The notes: a model not told the origin generated them from the letters alone. A stretch of 64,000 bases of DNA from Litchfieldia salsa (GCF_900104555.1 NZ_FNJU01000014.1:1-64000); one strand, 5' to 3'. Shown: positions 1 through 9,468, numbered from the stretch's first letter. Made by a program: numbers and translations.

Positions 1-70
<70 letters not shown>

Positions 71-81
71 AAAAAAGCGCA

Positions 82-115
82 AGAAGCCAACTAACATCCA
101 TAGGATGTGGCTTCT
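82..115 (+). other. 23S-5S spacer hairpin
   Basis: The arms AGAAGCCA (82-89) and TGGCTTCT (108-115) are perfect complements, and an inner CATCC/GGATG pair lies between them. It sits just after the 23S end, where rRNA processing stems are expected. The role in processing is inferred from position. Confidence 0.5.
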
Positions 116-227
116 AGAGCTAGATTCAAACATGAATGTCTAAGCGTTATCTAGTTTTGAAGGAATGAATTTCCTCTTGAACTCTTTCATAGAAAAGAGT
201 AAGATAGGTAATGTTCTTCAAAAATAA

Positions 228-344
228 GTCTAGTGATTTTGGCGAAGAGGTCACACCCGTTCCCATACCGAACACGGAAGTTAAGCTCTTCAGCGCCGAT
301 GGTAGTTGGGGGACTCCCCCTGCAAGAGTAGGACATCGCTAGGC
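228..344 (+). rRNA. rrf: 5S rRNA
   Basis: This 117-base stretch contains the core GGTCACACCCGTTCCCATAC and the other conserved blocks of Bacillus 5S rRNA. The two ends (GTCTAGTGAT and ATCGCTAGGC) pair to form helix I with a few GU pairs. It lies about 160 bases after the 23S end. Confidence 0.96.
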
Positions 345-361
345 TTTTATATTTCTATTAT

Positions 362-438
<77 letters not shown>

Positions 439-477
439 ATTTAATAATTAGTTATTTCTAAATAAACCTAAAAACTT

Positions 478-553
478 GGTCCCGTGGTGTAGCGGTTAAC
501 ATGCCTGCCTGTCACGCAGGAGATCGCCGGTTCGATCCCGGTCGGGACCGCCA
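478..553 (+). tRNA. tRNA-Asp (GTC)
   Basis: A 76-base cloverleaf with anticodon GTC, acceptor arms GGTCCCG/CGGGACC and encoded CCA. It lies 39 bases after tRNA-fMet, so the two are probably co-transcribed from the rRNA operon. Confidence 0.97.
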
Positions 554-572
554 TATATATTTTTCAACGATA

Positions 573-596
573 CGAAACAGATGTTTCGTTTTTTTT
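573..596 (+). terminator. rrn-tRNA operon terminator
   Basis: Arms CGAAACA and TGTTTCG separated by GA, followed by a run of eight T. It ends the rRNA/tRNA unit and separates it from thiL. Confidence 0.85.
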
Positions 597-685
597 ATGC
601 ACTTTTTTAGAATCTTTGATGTAATTATTAAAATACGGTACACTAGAAAGTATCTGAATGATAATTAATAGTAGGGGTTATAAAA

Positions 686-1672
686 ATGTCAATACAAGAT
701 GAATTTTCGTTTATTAACCAAATTAAGCCAACAACCGTTCATCATGAAAAGACTTTAATCACTGGAATTGGTGATGATGCTGCAGTATACATACCATCTC
801 CTAACCAGTCACAAATCATTTGTACTGATACGTTGGTCGAGGAGATCCATTTTACTAGTCAGACAATGTCTCCCTTCCAAATTGGATATAAAGCATTAGC
901 GGTCAATATTAGTGATATAGCTGCAATGGGAGGAAATCCACTTTATTACTTAGTCTCAATTGCCATTCCAAGTAGCTGGAGCGAACAGGACCTTATAGAA
1001 ATCTATGCTGGGATGAGTGAATTAGCAAATAGCCACCGAGTTGATTTAATAGGTGGTGATACTGTTTCATCAAAGGATTCTTTAATGATTACTGTTACTG
1101 TTATAGGAGAGACTGAAGAGGGAAGGCAATTATTAAGAAGTCATGCAAAGTCTGGAGATGTTGTTTTTGTAACTGGCACCATTGGTGACTCAAGCGCAGG
1201 ATTAGAATTGCTACTTTCTAAAGGAAGGCATGGAACATTCAATTCTAATGAAGACTTTCTTATCAAACGTCATCAATATCCTAACCCACAAGTTAAGATT
1301 GGGAGATTTCTTTCGAAACTAAAACGCGTTTCATTAAACGACATTAGTGATGGGCTCGCCAGTGAATCAAATGAATTAGCAGAGGCTAGTCAGGTTACGA
1401 TTACACTGAACGCAAATTTGATTCCTTTGAGTAAGGAATTAGTATCCTGTGATTCTGAAGGAGCCATAGAGAAAGCTCTATTTGGTGGAGAAGATTTTGA
1501 ACTTGTTGGGACAATGTCAATGGATGAGTGGGAATCAATCCAACAGGATGGACGATTACAGAATTTAATAAAAATTGGGACGGTGTCTTCTGGAAAGCCT
1601 GAAGTGCTGTTGCAACTAGAAAACGAACTTATCACATTAGAGAAAAAAGGGTATAATCATTTTAAAAAGTAA
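686..1672 (+). CDS. thiL: thiamine-monophosphate kinase ThiL
   Basis: Phosphorylates thiamine monophosphate to thiamine pyrophosphate, the last step of thiamine cofactor synthesis, in the cytoplasm. The 328-residue length fits the family. Visible family marks are the N-terminal GIGDDAAV nucleotide/metal segment, the DTLVEEIHF stretch, DIAAMGG with a conserved Asp, LIGGDTV near residue 125, and FGGEDFELV near the C-terminus. The ATG follows AGGGGT at a normal spacing. It starts the block thiL-tsaE-tsaB-rimI-tsaD found in the same order in B. subtilis (as ydiA-ydiE). The 13-base gap to tsaE suggests co-transcription. Confidence 0.95.
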   Translation: MSIQDEFSFINQIKPTTVHHEKTLITGIGDDAAVYIPSPNQSQIICTDTLVEEIHFTSQTMSPFQIGYKALAVNISDIAAMGGNPLYYLVSIAIPSSWSEQDLIEIYAGMSELANSHRVDLIGGDTVSSKDSLMITVTVIGETEEGRQLLRSHAKSGDVVFVTGTIGDSSAGLELLLSKGRHGTFNSNEDFLIKRHQYPNPQVKIGRFLSKLKRVSLNDISDGLASESNELAEASQVTITLNANLIPLSKELVSCDSEGAIEKALFGGEDFELVGTMSMDEWESIQQDGRLQNLIKIGTVSSGKPEVLLQLENELITLEKKGYNHFKK

Positions 1673-1685
1673 ACAAGGTGATTAA

Positions 1686-2141
1686 ATGGAGAAATTTGAA
1701 ATAATGTCTGACTCCTCAGAAGATACATCCGCATTTGCTACTAGGCTCGGAGAATTGCTTAAGCCTCAAGATGTTATCACTCTAGAAGGAGATTTAGGGG
1801 CAGGTAAAACAACTTTTACAAAAGGTTTGGCCCAGGGCCTTGGAATTACAAGAAATGTAAATAGTCCAACATTCACAATTATAAAAGAATATCATGGCCG
1901 ACTCCCTTTATATCATATGGATGTATACCGTTTAGCTGTTAGTGAAGAGGATTTAGGTTTTGATGAATACTTCGAAGGCGATGGCGTAACGGTAGTTGAA
2001 TGGGCGACGCTAATTCAGGATCAATTACCGGAGTCTAGATTAGCCATTCACATTCATTATCAAGGGGAAACGAAACGTCAAATTGTCCTTAGACCAATCG
2101 GGCAAAGATACATACAATTATGTAAGGAGCTATTTGAATAA
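1686..2141 (+). CDS. tsaE: tRNA t6A37 synthesis ATPase TsaE
   Basis: The ATPase of the TsaB-TsaD-TsaE complex that installs threonylcarbamoyl on A37 of tRNAs reading ANN codons. The protein has 151 residues. The P-loop GDLGAGKTT lies near residue 35, followed by SPTFTI (switch I-like), the HMDVYRL strand and VVEWA near residue 100, all standard for TsaE. Its stop overlaps the tsaB start by one base (TAATG), which indicates translational coupling with its partner. Confidence 0.95.
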   Translation: MEKFEIMSDSSEDTSAFATRLGELLKPQDVITLEGDLGAGKTTFTKGLAQGLGITRNVNSPTFTIIKEYHGRLPLYHMDVYRLAVSEEDLGFDEYFEGDGVTVVEWATLIQDQLPESRLAIHIHYQGETKRQIVLRPIGQRYIQLCKELFE

Positions 2142-2833
2142 TGAAGGTTTTATCAATTGATACATCAAATTTAGTGATGGGTATTGCTCTGGTTGAAGAA
2201 GATAAGGTGATTGGAGAAATAATTACTAATCTGAAGAAGAATCATTCAGTTAGGGTTATGCCTGCAATAGAGCAGCTTTTGCAAGAATGTGATGTGAAAC
2301 CTAGTGAACTTGAGAAAATAGTAGTTGCAAAAGGACCAGGCTCTTATACAGGAGTAAGAATTGGTGTAACAATTGCTAAAACTTTAGCATGGACTTTAAA
2401 AATTCCTTTGGTAGGTGTATCTAGCTTAGAAGGATTGGCTACAAATGGTCGGTATTTTAAAGGGATGATTTCACCGATTTTTGATGCTAGAAGAGGTCAA
2501 GTGTATACTGGTTTATTTTCATATTCAGAAAATGAATTACTCACTCACAAGGAAGATCGGATTACATTGCTAACAGATTGGCTTACAGTTTTAAAACAGA
2601 ACAATGTTCCTATTCTTTTTATAGGTAATGATCTTCATTTACATAAAGAGGTTATATATGAATACTTGGGTGAGCTAGCGAGCTATTCAGCTATTACAGC
2701 AAATAACCCGAGACCTAGTGAATTAGCATTTCTAGGTATGTTAAAAGAGGAAGAAGATGTGCATACTTTTGTCCCCAATTATATTCGTCTAGTAGAAGCA
2801 GAAGCGAATTGGCTTGCTGCGAACAAGCAGTGA
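2141..2833 (+). CDS. tsaB: tRNA t6A37 synthesis protein TsaB
   Basis: The non-catalytic TsaD paralogue that scaffolds the t6A complex. Its 230 residues show the ASKHA-fold N-terminus (LSIDTSN), the conserved VAKGPGSYTGVRIGV segment near residue 62, and FDARRGQVYTG near residue 113. It lacks the metal-binding histidine pair seen in TsaD, as expected. The ATG overlaps the tsaE stop by one base, and rimI follows after 12 bases. Confidence 0.95.
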   Translation: MKVLSIDTSNLVMGIALVEEDKVIGEIITNLKKNHSVRVMPAIEQLLQECDVKPSELEKIVVAKGPGSYTGVRIGVTIAKTLAWTLKIPLVGVSSLEGLATNGRYFKGMISPIFDARRGQVYTGLFSYSENELLTHKEDRITLLTDWLTVLKQNNVPILFIGNDLHLHKEVIYEYLGELASYSAITANNPRPSELAFLGMLKEEEDVHTFVPNYIRLVEAEANWLAANKQ

Positions 2834-2845
2834 GAAGGTGAAGTT

Positions 2846-3304
2846 ATGGAAGCGATCGTTACATTTCGGTTAATGACACTAGAAGATATTGATGATGTTT
2901 TGCTTATTGAGAATGCTTCTTTTGCAACACCATGGAGCAGAGAAGCCTTTTATAATGAAATAATGAATAATCACTTTGCACACTATATTGTAATGCTAGA
3001 ACAGGATAAAGTGATAGGTTATTGTGGAATGTGGTTAGTTATGGACGAAGCTCATATTACCAATATTGCGATCCTACCTGAGTATCGTGGCAGGAAATTG
3101 GGAGAAGCTCTAATGGTTCAGGTGAAAAAAAGCGCAATGAGTCAAGGCGCTAATCGAATGACGCTCGAAGTAAGAGTATCAAATTCTGTTGCACAATCCC
3201 TCTATAGAAAACACGGATTTACTGCAGGTGGTATTAGAAAGAAATATTATACAGATAATCAAGAAGACGCAATTGTGATGTGGGTGAATTTAGATGTTAA
3301 CTAA
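2846..3304 (+). CDS. rimI: ribosomal-protein-alanine N-acetyltransferase RimI
   Basis: A GNAT-fold acetyltransferase, 152 residues, of the RimI type that acetylates the N-terminus of ribosomal protein S18. The acetyl-CoA-binding motif A reads [19 protein letters not shown] (R-G-x-x-x-G), followed by LEVRVSN and the LYRKHGF segment typical of RimI. RBS GAAGGTG precedes ATG. The gene overlaps tsaD by 11 bases. The fit to RimI rests on sequence and context; the substrate is inferred from the family. Confidence 0.92.
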   Translation: MEAIVTFRLMTLEDIDDVLLIENASFATPWSREAFYNEIMNNHFAHYIVMLEQDKVIGYCGMWLVMDEAHITNIAILPEYRGRKLGEALMVQVKKSAMSQGANRMTLEVRVSNSVAQSLYRKHGFTAGGIRKKYYTDNQEDAIVMWVNLDVN

Positions 3305-4304
3305 TCAAATTATTATGGGAATTGAAACAAGCTGTGATGAAACAGCCGTTGCCATTGTCAAAAATGGAAGAGAAGTGCTAAGTAATGTCATTGCTTCACA
3401 AATAGAAAGTCATAAAAGGTTTGGCGGAGTTGTTCCTGAAATTGCTTCGAGACATCATGTTGAGGAAATAACAATTGTCATTGAAGAAGCACTTAAGCGA
3501 GCAGATATAACTTTTGCAGATATAGATGCAATTGCTGTGACGGAAGGACCAGGTCTTGTTGGGGCATTATTAGTTGGGGTAAATGCTGCAAAGGCAGTTA
3601 GTTTTGCCCACAATATCCCTCTAGTAGGAGTCCATCATATAGCTGGACATATTTATGCAAACCGTATTATTACCGAGTTTACGTTTCCATTATTATCTCT
3701 TGTTGTCTCAGGAGGACATACAGAGTTAGTTTTAATGGAAGAGCATGGTGTTTATAAGGTAATTGGTGAGACGAGAGATGATGCGGTTGGAGAAGCGTAT
3801 GATAAGGTCGCCAGATCGTTAAAATTACCTTACCCAGGTGGACCACATATTGATCGGCTTGCTCATGAAGGTGAGGCATCCATTAAGTTACCGAGAGCCT
3901 GGCTGGAAGAAGGGTCATATGATTTTAGTTTCAGTGGCTTAAAGTCTGCGGTTTTAAATACCCTTCATAATGCTGATCAGCGTGGAGAGGATATTGAACC
4001 AAAAGACCTTGCAGCAAGTTTCCAAGAAAGTGTCATTGAAGTTCTCGTGAGTAAGACTAAACGTGCTGCTGAAGAATTTCAAGTAAGACAAGTTCTGCTA
4101 GCTGGTGGAGTTGCTGCTAACAGAGGGCTTCGTAAGGCTTTAGAAGAGAGCTTTTCAGAGAGTGAAGTCGAGTTAATTATTCCTCCGTTAGAGTTATGTA
4201 CTGATAATGCCGTTATGATTGCAGCAGTTGGTAGTGTGATGTTTGAAAAAGGGAAGACTTCTGATTCCAGGTTAAATGCTAATCCAGGATTAGAGTTGAA
4301 ATAG
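3294..4304 (+). CDS. tsaD: tRNA N6-adenosine threonylcarbamoyltransferase TsaD
   Basis: The catalytic subunit that transfers threonylcarbamoyl from TC-AMP to A37 of tRNA. The 336 residues match the family length. Marks are [10 protein letters not shown] near the N-terminus, the metal-binding VHHIAGH pair near residues 111-115, [18 protein letters not shown] and [12 protein letters not shown]. The start ATG lies inside the end of rimI (11-base overlap). It closes the t6A cluster and is followed by a terminator and a repeat-filled gap. B. subtilis names for this gene are ydiE and gcp. Confidence 0.96.
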   Translation: MLTNQIIMGIETSCDETAVAIVKNGREVLSNVIASQIESHKRFGGVVPEIASRHHVEEITIVIEEALKRADITFADIDAIAVTEGPGLVGALLVGVNAAKAVSFAHNIPLVGVHHIAGHIYANRIITEFTFPLLSLVVSGGHTELVLMEEHGVYKVIGETRDDAVGEAYDKVARSLKLPYPGGPHIDRLAHEGEASIKLPRAWLEEGSYDFSFSGLKSAVLNTLHNADQRGEDIEPKDLAASFQESVIEVLVSKTKRAAEEFQVRQVLLAGGVAANRGLRKALEESFSESEVELIIPPLELCTDNAVMIAAVGSVMFEKGKTSDSRLNANPGLELK

Positions 4305-4312
4305 GCAGAGGA

Positions 4313-4363
4313 AGAGGGCTATTCCATAAGTGCTTTAGCATTTATATAGGGATAGCTCTTTTT
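4313..4363 (+). terminator. tsaD terminator
   Basis: Arms around AGAGGGCTATTCC and GGGATAGCTCTT pair with two GU wobbles and are followed by TTTTT. It lies 9 bases after the tsaD stop and ends the thiL-tsaD operon. Confidence 0.75.
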
Positions 4364-4417
4364 GTGTTGGATTAATTATGTAGGGGATTTCGGGAGTCAT
4401 TGTCGGTGGTCTAAGCA

Positions 4418-4775
4418 TAGTCGAGATATAAGTGCCCGTTCTGGGTCTCCGGGAAGGCGAGTGGTCATCTAACTCGAGATAAGTGCCCGTTCTAGGGTCT
4501 CTAGGAAGGTGAGGGTCATCTAACTCGGGATAAGTGCCCGTTCGGGGGTCCTAGCAAGGAGAGCGGTCATCTAACTCGAGATAAGTGCCCGTTCGGGGCT
4601 CATTAGTAAGGAGAGCGGTCATCTAACTCGGGATAAGTGCCCGTTCTAGGGTCCCTAACAAGGAGAGCGGCATCTAACTCGAGATAAGTGCCCTACTATG
4701 TTCATCAGGAAGATGGAAGGTCACCAAACTCGAGATAAGTGTGCCCAGTCTAGGGTCCCCACCAAGGAAAGTGGA
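4418..4775 (+). repeat. tandem array, seven ~51-bp units
   Basis: Seven degenerate copies of a unit carrying the core CTCGAGATAAGTGCCCGTTC begin near 4418, 4471, 4522, 4573, 4625, 4676 and 4727, so the spacing is 51-53 bases. The core is best kept (GAGATAAGTGCCC, with A/G alternation in CGAG/CGGG), while the part between cores drifts. There is no open frame through the array, so it is non-coding. Outer copies are the most diverged, as expected for tandem arrays changed by unequal exchange. Confidence 0.9.
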
Positions 4776-4888
4776 CAACATATGAATATTTCGACAATTA
4801 TCGAGGGATCTATGAAATGAAATAGTCGAAAGTAGGAATAAAGAATCGAATAAATTGTGAATAAATGAAGATTATTTCCCAGACTGAT

Positions 4889-5013
4889 TGTGGATAACTT
4901 TATTCAACCTATGGTATGTCTGATTGTGTAAAAGTGATAATTTTGTGGGTAAGTTAACATTTGTCTGTGGATAATGTGGATAAAACCGTTGATAACTTAA
5001 TAAATGTGTATAA
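4889..5013. promoter_or_regulatory. DnaA-box cluster in tsaD-ydiF gap
   Basis: Three perfect copies of TGTGGATAA (the complement of TTATCCACA) lie at 4889-4897, 4966-4974 and 4975-4983; the last two directly abut. Single-mismatch copies are TGTGGGTAA at 4944-4952 and TGTGTATAA at 5005-5013. All share one orientation. B. subtilis is reported to have a DnaA-box cluster between gcp (tsaD) and ydiF, the same gap, so conservation is likely. A titration or regulatory role is inferred. Confidence 0.8.
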
Positions 5014-5045
5014 CCCCATATATATCTTTTTGAAAAAAGGCGAAA

Positions 5046-5081
5046 AAAAACAGCAGATAATTAGTTATCCACTGTTTTCTT
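5046..5081 (-). terminator. ydiF terminator overlapping its stop codon
   Basis: On the minus strand AACAG-TG-GATAA pairs with TTATC-TG-CTGTT around a four-base loop and runs into eight T. The left arm contains the last codons and the stop of ydiF, so the hairpin can form only when the ribosome has cleared the end of the gene. Confidence 0.65.
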
Positions 5082-7002
5082 GAAGTTGTTCCCATTCTTC
5101 CATTAATTGCTCAAGTGTCGAAGAATAGGATTGATTCTCTAAATTAATTTCCTGAACCTTTTGATGATCTTGGTAGATCTCTGGTTTGCAGAGTAATTGT
5201 TCATTAGCTTCAAGCTTTTCTTCAATACTTGAAATTTCAACCTCAATTTCTTCTATTCTTCTTTTACGTTGTCTTTCAAGCTTTTTTGCTTCTTTTTCAT
5301 TTTCATAATTTGATTTGTCGTTAGATTGTTCTAATTTTTGAGTAGAAGCAGCTTCGTTTTGTGCAAGCTGTTTTAACTCTTCTATTTCTAACAGTTTTTC
5401 AACATAATAATCATAATCACCTAAAAACTCTTTAAGACCTTCTTTGGATAATTCGAAAACTTTTGTTGCTAGGCGGTTAATAAAATACCGATCATGGGAC
5501 ACAAATAAAATGGTGCCAGGATAATCGATTAGTGCATTTTCTAGAACCTCTTTGCTATCCAGATCAAGGTGGTTAGTAGGCTCATCTAGAATTAAAAGAT
5601 TTGCTTGTTGTAGCATGAGTTTGGCAAGTGCAAGTCTTGCTTTTTCTCCACCACTTAGGGTAGATACAACTTTTAGGACATCATCACCTGAAAATAAAAA
5701 GTTTCCGAGGACGGTTCTTATTTCTTTTTCGGGTTTTAATGGATACTCATCCCAAAGTTCATTCAATACACGCTTATTTGATTTTAAATCTGATTGCTCT
5801 TGATCATAGTAGCCAATCGTTACATGTGAGCCAAAGTGAAATTCGCCTTTAACCAAATCTAGCTTCTTGGTGATGGCTTTTAATAAGGTTGATTTACCAA
5901 TTCCGTTTGGTCCAACAAGTGCAATACTATCACCACGTGTGATAGAGAATTGAATATCTTTAATAATTGGCTCCTCATTCTTATAGGATACTGTAAGATC
6001 CTTGGCCTTCAGAACATCATTTCCACTTTGTCTCTCGATATCAAAATGAAAAGAAGCTGATTTTTCGTCCCCTTGGGGTCTCGTTAACAATTCCATTCGA
6101 TCCAGCTGTTTACGTCGACTTTGTGCTCTTTTTGTTGTAGATGCTCTTGCAAGATTTCGCGCAACAAATTCCTTTAGTTTCTCAACTTCATCTTGTTGTT
6201 TTTCAAACTTTTTTAATTCGAGTACATAGTTCTCTGCTTTTAATTTTAAATAATTGCTGTAATTTCCTACAAACCTTGATGCCGTTGTTCTTGAAATTTC
6301 ATACACTTGTGTAACAACTTTATCAAGAAAATAGCGGTCATGAGAAACGATTAAAATGGCTCCAGGATATCCTTGCAGATATTGTTCAAGCCAACTTAGC
6401 GTATTAATGTCTAAATGGTTGGTAGGCTCGTCTAAAATAAGCAGGTCAGGCTTTGTTAATAATAGCTTACATAGAGCTAATCTAGTTTTTTGACCACCAC
6501 TCAGCGTAGAAATCTGAGTATTGTAATCAAAATCGGAAAAATTGAAGCCATGAAGGATTGAGCGGATATCTGCTTCATATTGATACCCTCCCCGATCTTT
6601 GTACTCTACCTGCAATTTATCGTATTCAGACAAAAGCTTTTGATAATCTGCTTCACTCGAGTACGCGTTGGGATCACCCATATTAATTTCAAGTGTTCGT
6701 AACTCCTCCTCTAATCGTCTCAATGGTTCGAAGACTGTGAGCATCTCTTCCCAGATGCTTAGGGAAGATTCCAGACCGGTATTTTGTGCAAGGTAGTCAA
6801 TCGTTACTGTTTTGGGTTTGATAATATCGCCGCCATCAATGGATAATTGACCTGCGATCATTTTTAATAAAGTAGATTTTCCTGCACCGTTTCTTCCAAC
6901 TATGGCAATCCGGTCTTTAGATTGTACTTCTAGTTTTATATTAGATAAAATAAGTTCAGCACCATAATATTTTTTCAACTGATTTACTTGTAATAAAATC
7001 AT
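5065..7002 (-). CDS. ydiF: ABC-F family ATPase YdiF
   Basis: A soluble ABC-F protein of about 645 residues with two ATPase domains and no membrane segments; ABC-F proteins act on the ribosome. Domain 1 has GRNGAGKSTLLK, LSGGQKTRLALC and LLILDEPTNHLD. The charged linker near residue 270-310 contains RASTTKRAQSRRKQLDRM, and domain 2 has GPNGIGKSTLLK, LSGGEKARLALA and again LLILDEPTNHLD. A glutamate- and lysine-rich C-terminal coiled coil follows (about residues 540-640). A GTG nine bases upstream (7011) is in frame, but AGAGGTG is placed for the ATG at 7002. Position next to tsaD matches B. subtilis YdiF. The exact ribosomal role is not shown by the sequence. Confidence 0.93.
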   Translation of the reverse strand: MILLQVNQLKKYYGAELILSNIKLEVQSKDRIAIVGRNGAGKSTLLKMIAGQLSIDGGDIIKPKTVTIDYLAQNTGLESSLSIWEEMLTVFEPLRRLEEELRTLEINMGDPNAYSSEADYQKLLSEYDKLQVEYKDRGGYQYEADIRSILHGFNFSDFDYNTQISTLSGGQKTRLALCKLLLTKPDLLILDEPTNHLDINTLSWLEQYLQGYPGAILIVSHDRYFLDKVVTQVYEISRTTASRFVGNYSNYLKLKAENYVLELKKFEKQQDEVEKLKEFVARNLARASTTKRAQSRRKQLDRMELLTRPQGDEKSASFHFDIERQSGNDVLKAKDLTVSYKNEEPIIKDIQFSITRGDSIALVGPNGIGKSTLLKAITKKLDLVKGEFHFGSHVTIGYYDQEQSDLKSNKRVLNELWDEYPLKPEKEIRTVLGNFLFSGDDVLKVVSTLSGGEKARLALAKLMLQQANLLILDEPTNHLDLDSKEVLENALIDYPGTILFVSHDRYFINRLATKVFELSKEGLKEFLGDYDYYVEKLLEIEELKQLAQNEAASTQKLEQSNDKSNYENEKEAKKLERQRKRRIEEIEVEISSIEEKLEANEQLLCKPEIYQDHQKVQEINLENQSYSSTLEQLMEEWEQLQENSG

Positions 7003-7137
7003 GTAGTTCACCTCTTGTTTCTACTATCAGTGTATCTTATTATGTCTAGAGTGAGCAACTAAGTAATTGTTCACAGAACTACATAGGACATATACTTTAA
7101 AATAGTGTATAGTCATAATTAGGGGTGAAAAGAATTT

Positions 7138-7623
7138 ATGTCAGATTTTACTCATTTTAATAAGCAAGGTAGAGCAAAAATGGTCGACATATCCGACAAA
7201 GCAGAAACGGTTCGTACGGCAATTGCACACTCAAGTATCACCGTGAATGAAACGATTTATAATCAAATTACAGAACAACAAATAAAAAAAGGCGATGTGT
7301 TAGCAGTTGCACAAGTGGCGGGTATTATGGCTGCTAAAAAAACGTCTGACATTATTCCAATGTGTCATCCATTATCACTAAATGGTGTTGATATTTCATT
7401 TGCTTGGACAACCATAAATAATGAATATAAATTGGAAATCGTAGTTGAGGTAAAGACAAAAGGAAGTACTGGAGTCGAGATGGAAGCGTTAACGGCCGCT
7501 TCAGTATGTTCATTAACAATATATGATATGTGTAAAGCAGTCGATAAAGGGATGGTCATTGGACCGACATACCTCCAGGTTAAAACAGGGGGCAAAAACG
7601 GTGACTATCAAAGAATAAATTAG
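7138..7623 (+). CDS. moaC: cyclic pyranopterin monophosphate synthase MoaC
   Basis: Converts the 3',8-cyclo-GTP intermediate made by MoaA into cyclic pyranopterin monophosphate, the second step of molybdenum cofactor synthesis. The 161 residues contain the family motifs MVDISDK near the N-terminus, [23 protein letters not shown] and the final KTGGKNGDY. The RBS AGGGGTG precedes ATG. No other mo-cofactor gene is adjacent; rex follows after 32 bases, as in B. subtilis. Confidence 0.96.
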   Translation: MSDFTHFNKQGRAKMVDISDKAETVRTAIAHSSITVNETIYNQITEQQIKKGDVLAVAQVAGIMAAKKTSDIIPMCHPLSLNGVDISFAWTTINNEYKLEIVVEVKTKGSTGVEMEALTAASVCSLTIYDMCKAVDKGMVIGPTYLQVKTGGKNGDYQRIN

Positions 7624-7655
7624 ATATTTGATGATGAGAATGTGGGGGAAGTACC

Positions 7656-8294
7656 TTGAACGTAAATCAATCCAAAATACCACAGGCAACTGCAAAGAGA
7701 TTACCTTTGTATTATCGCTTTTTAAAGAACCTACATGCTTCAGGTAAACAAAGGGTCTCATCAGCTGAGTTAAGTGATGCAGTAAAAGTTGATTCCGCAA
7801 CAATCAGACGTGATTTTTCTTACTTTGGAGCGTTGGGGAAAAAAGGCTATGGATATAATGTAAATTATTTGCTATCATTTTTCCGAAAAACATTAGATCA
7901 AGACGAGGTGACGAAGGTTGCCTTAATTGGTGTTGGGAACCTAGGAACCGCTTTTTTACACTATAACTTTTCTAAAAATAATAATACAAAGATTGAAATT
8001 TCATTTGATGTTGATGAAGCAAAGATTGGTAAAGACATCGGTGGAGTACCTGTTCGTCATTTAGACAAGTTAGAAGAAGAATTACCAGAGGGAGTTTCGG
8101 TTGCGATCTTAACGATTCCTGCGTCGGTAGCTCAACCAGTGACAGATCGATTGGTGAAGTGTGGGATCACAGGAATTCTAAACTTTACACCGGCAAGACT
8201 AAATGTACCAGAGAATATACGTGTTCATCACATTGATCTGGCGGTTGAACTTCAATCCTTGGTTTATTTTCTTAAACATTATCCAAGTGAATAA
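7656..8294 (+). CDS. rex: redox-sensing transcriptional repressor Rex
   Basis: A repressor that reads the NADH/NAD+ ratio and blocks fermentation and respiration genes when NADH is low. The 212 residues show an N-terminal winged helix (residues 10-80, with [19 protein letters not shown] as the recognition part) and a Rossmann domain with [10 protein letters not shown] near residue 92. The C-terminal swap helix ends in LVYFLKHY. The start is TTG at 7656 behind GGGGGAAG, and the following residues [20 protein letters not shown] match the B. subtilis start. I see no clear Rex box in this window. Confidence 0.95.
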   Translation: MNVNQSKIPQATAKRLPLYYRFLKNLHASGKQRVSSAELSDAVKVDSATIRRDFSYFGALGKKGYGYNVNYLLSFFRKTLDQDEVTKVALIGVGNLGTAFLHYNFSKNNNTKIEISFDVDEAKIGKDIGGVPVRHLDKLEEELPEGVSVAILTIPASVAQPVTDRLVKCGITGILNFTPARLNVPENIRVHHIDLAVELQSLVYFLKHYPSE

Positions 8295-8406
8295 AATGGT
8301 GGTATGATAGAGAAAAGTAAAATTTGCTAGGTACAAGACCAGGCTGGAATATACTATTAGAAGTTTTATAACCATAAAGAAATTAATTTTAAGGAGGTGA
8401 ATGGAC

Positions 8407-8586
8407 ATGGGAAGTCTTGGAATGGGAAGCCTCTTATTGATCGTGTTTGTTGCTTTACTTATTTTTGGTCCAAAAAAATTACCTGAGCTTGGGAAAGCAG
8501 CAGGAAATACCCTTCGTGAATTTAAAAATGCTACAAAAGGGTTAACAGATGATGATGAAGATGAAAAAAAGAAAGAGACAAAGTAG
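8407..8586 (+). CDS. tatA: twin-arginine translocase subunit TatA
   Basis: Pore-forming subunit of the Tat pathway that exports folded proteins. About 59 residues: one membrane helix (LLLIVFVALLIFGPKKLPEL carries the conserved FGP hinge), an amphipathic helix (GKAAGNTLREFKNAT) and an acidic-then-basic tail. Two in-frame ATGs exist; the one at 8407 lies nine bases after AAGGAGGT, the one at 8401 only three, so 8407 is preferred. It pairs with tatC ten bases downstream, as TatAy-TatCy in B. subtilis. Confidence 0.93.
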   Translation: MGSLGMGSLLLIVFVALLIFGPKKLPELGKAAGNTLREFKNATKGLTDDDEDEKKKETK

Positions 8587-8595
8587 TAGGTTAGG

Positions 8596-9360
8596 ATGAA
8601 CAACATGACTGAAAAAGAAATGTCGATTTATGATCATATAGGAGAATTAAGAAAACGACTGATCTTTGTGGTCGTTTTCTTCTTCTTTGCCATGGTAGGG
8701 AGCTTCTTTCTTGCAGAACCTACAATTATTTTTTTACAGCAAGCAGATGAAGCTAAAGAACTGACCATGAATGCGTTTCGTCTAACAGATCCAATTAAGA
8801 TCTATATGCAGTTTGCCTTTATCATTGCCTTTATTATTACTTCTCCCCTAATTTTGTTTCAATTATGGGCATTCATTAGCCCGGGGTTATATGAAAGAGA
8901 GCGGAAGGTAACCTTAAGTTATATTCCAATCTCTGTTGGCTTATTTTTAACTGGGCTGTCTTTTTCATATTTTATCTTATTTCCGTTTGTGGTTAACTTT
9001 ATGGGGCGATTAGCGGAAAGACTGGATATTCAGCAGGTTATTGGGATCAATGAGTACTTTCAATTTTTATTACAATTGACGCTACCTTTTGGATTTCTAT
9101 TTCAATTACCTGTTGTGATCATGTTTTTAACTAGATTAGGAATTGTCACTCCGATGTTTTTGGTAGAGGTAAGAAAATATGCTTATTTCGTGCTATTGGT
9201 CATTGGTGGATTAATTACACCTCCTGAGTTATTATCTCATTTAATGGTAACAATCCCGTTATTAGGCTTATATGAAATAAGTATTATCGTATCAAGAGGT
9301 GCATACCGTAAAGCAAAGCAAGCTGAACTTTTGCATGAAAATGAAAATAAGTTAAAATAA
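8596..9360 (+). CDS. tatC: twin-arginine translocase subunit TatC
   Basis: Membrane receptor for twin-arginine signal peptides. The 254 residues hold six predicted membrane spans; the N-terminal HIGELRKRLIF segment and the FxxxFxxPFGFLFQLPVV region are typical of TatC. The arrangement with tatA is that of a minimal two-component Gram-positive Tat system. An alternative ATG (8605) would remove three residues. A terminator follows. Confidence 0.95.
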   Translation: MNNMTEKEMSIYDHIGELRKRLIFVVVFFFFAMVGSFFLAEPTIIFLQQADEAKELTMNAFRLTDPIKIYMQFAFIIAFIITSPLILFQLWAFISPGLYERERKVTLSYIPISVGLFLTGLSFSYFILFPFVVNFMGRLAERLDIQQVIGINEYFQFLLQLTLPFGFLFQLPVVIMFLTRLGIVTPMFLVEVRKYAYFVLLVIGGLITPPELLSHLMVTIPLLGLYEISIIVSRGAYRKAKQAELLHENENKLK

Positions 9361-9371
9361 TTAATTTAAAA

Positions 9372-9412
9372 ACCGGGTATCCTGAAATAACTTCAGTTAC
9401 CTGTTTTTTTTG
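9372..9412 (+). terminator. tatAC terminator
   Basis: CCGGGTA and TACCTG with an inner CCTGA/TCAG part form a stem followed by eight T, 12 bases after the tatC stop. Confidence 0.75.
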
Positions 9413-9468
9413 GTTTGTTTTAATATTTTATAGTCGGGCGGTAAAAGAGCAAAGAGCATTGAATATTG

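Noticed and set aside
4418-4775. CRISPR array
   Set aside because: Units are directly adjacent and degenerate over their whole length, with no unique spacers of constant size and no cas genes in the window.
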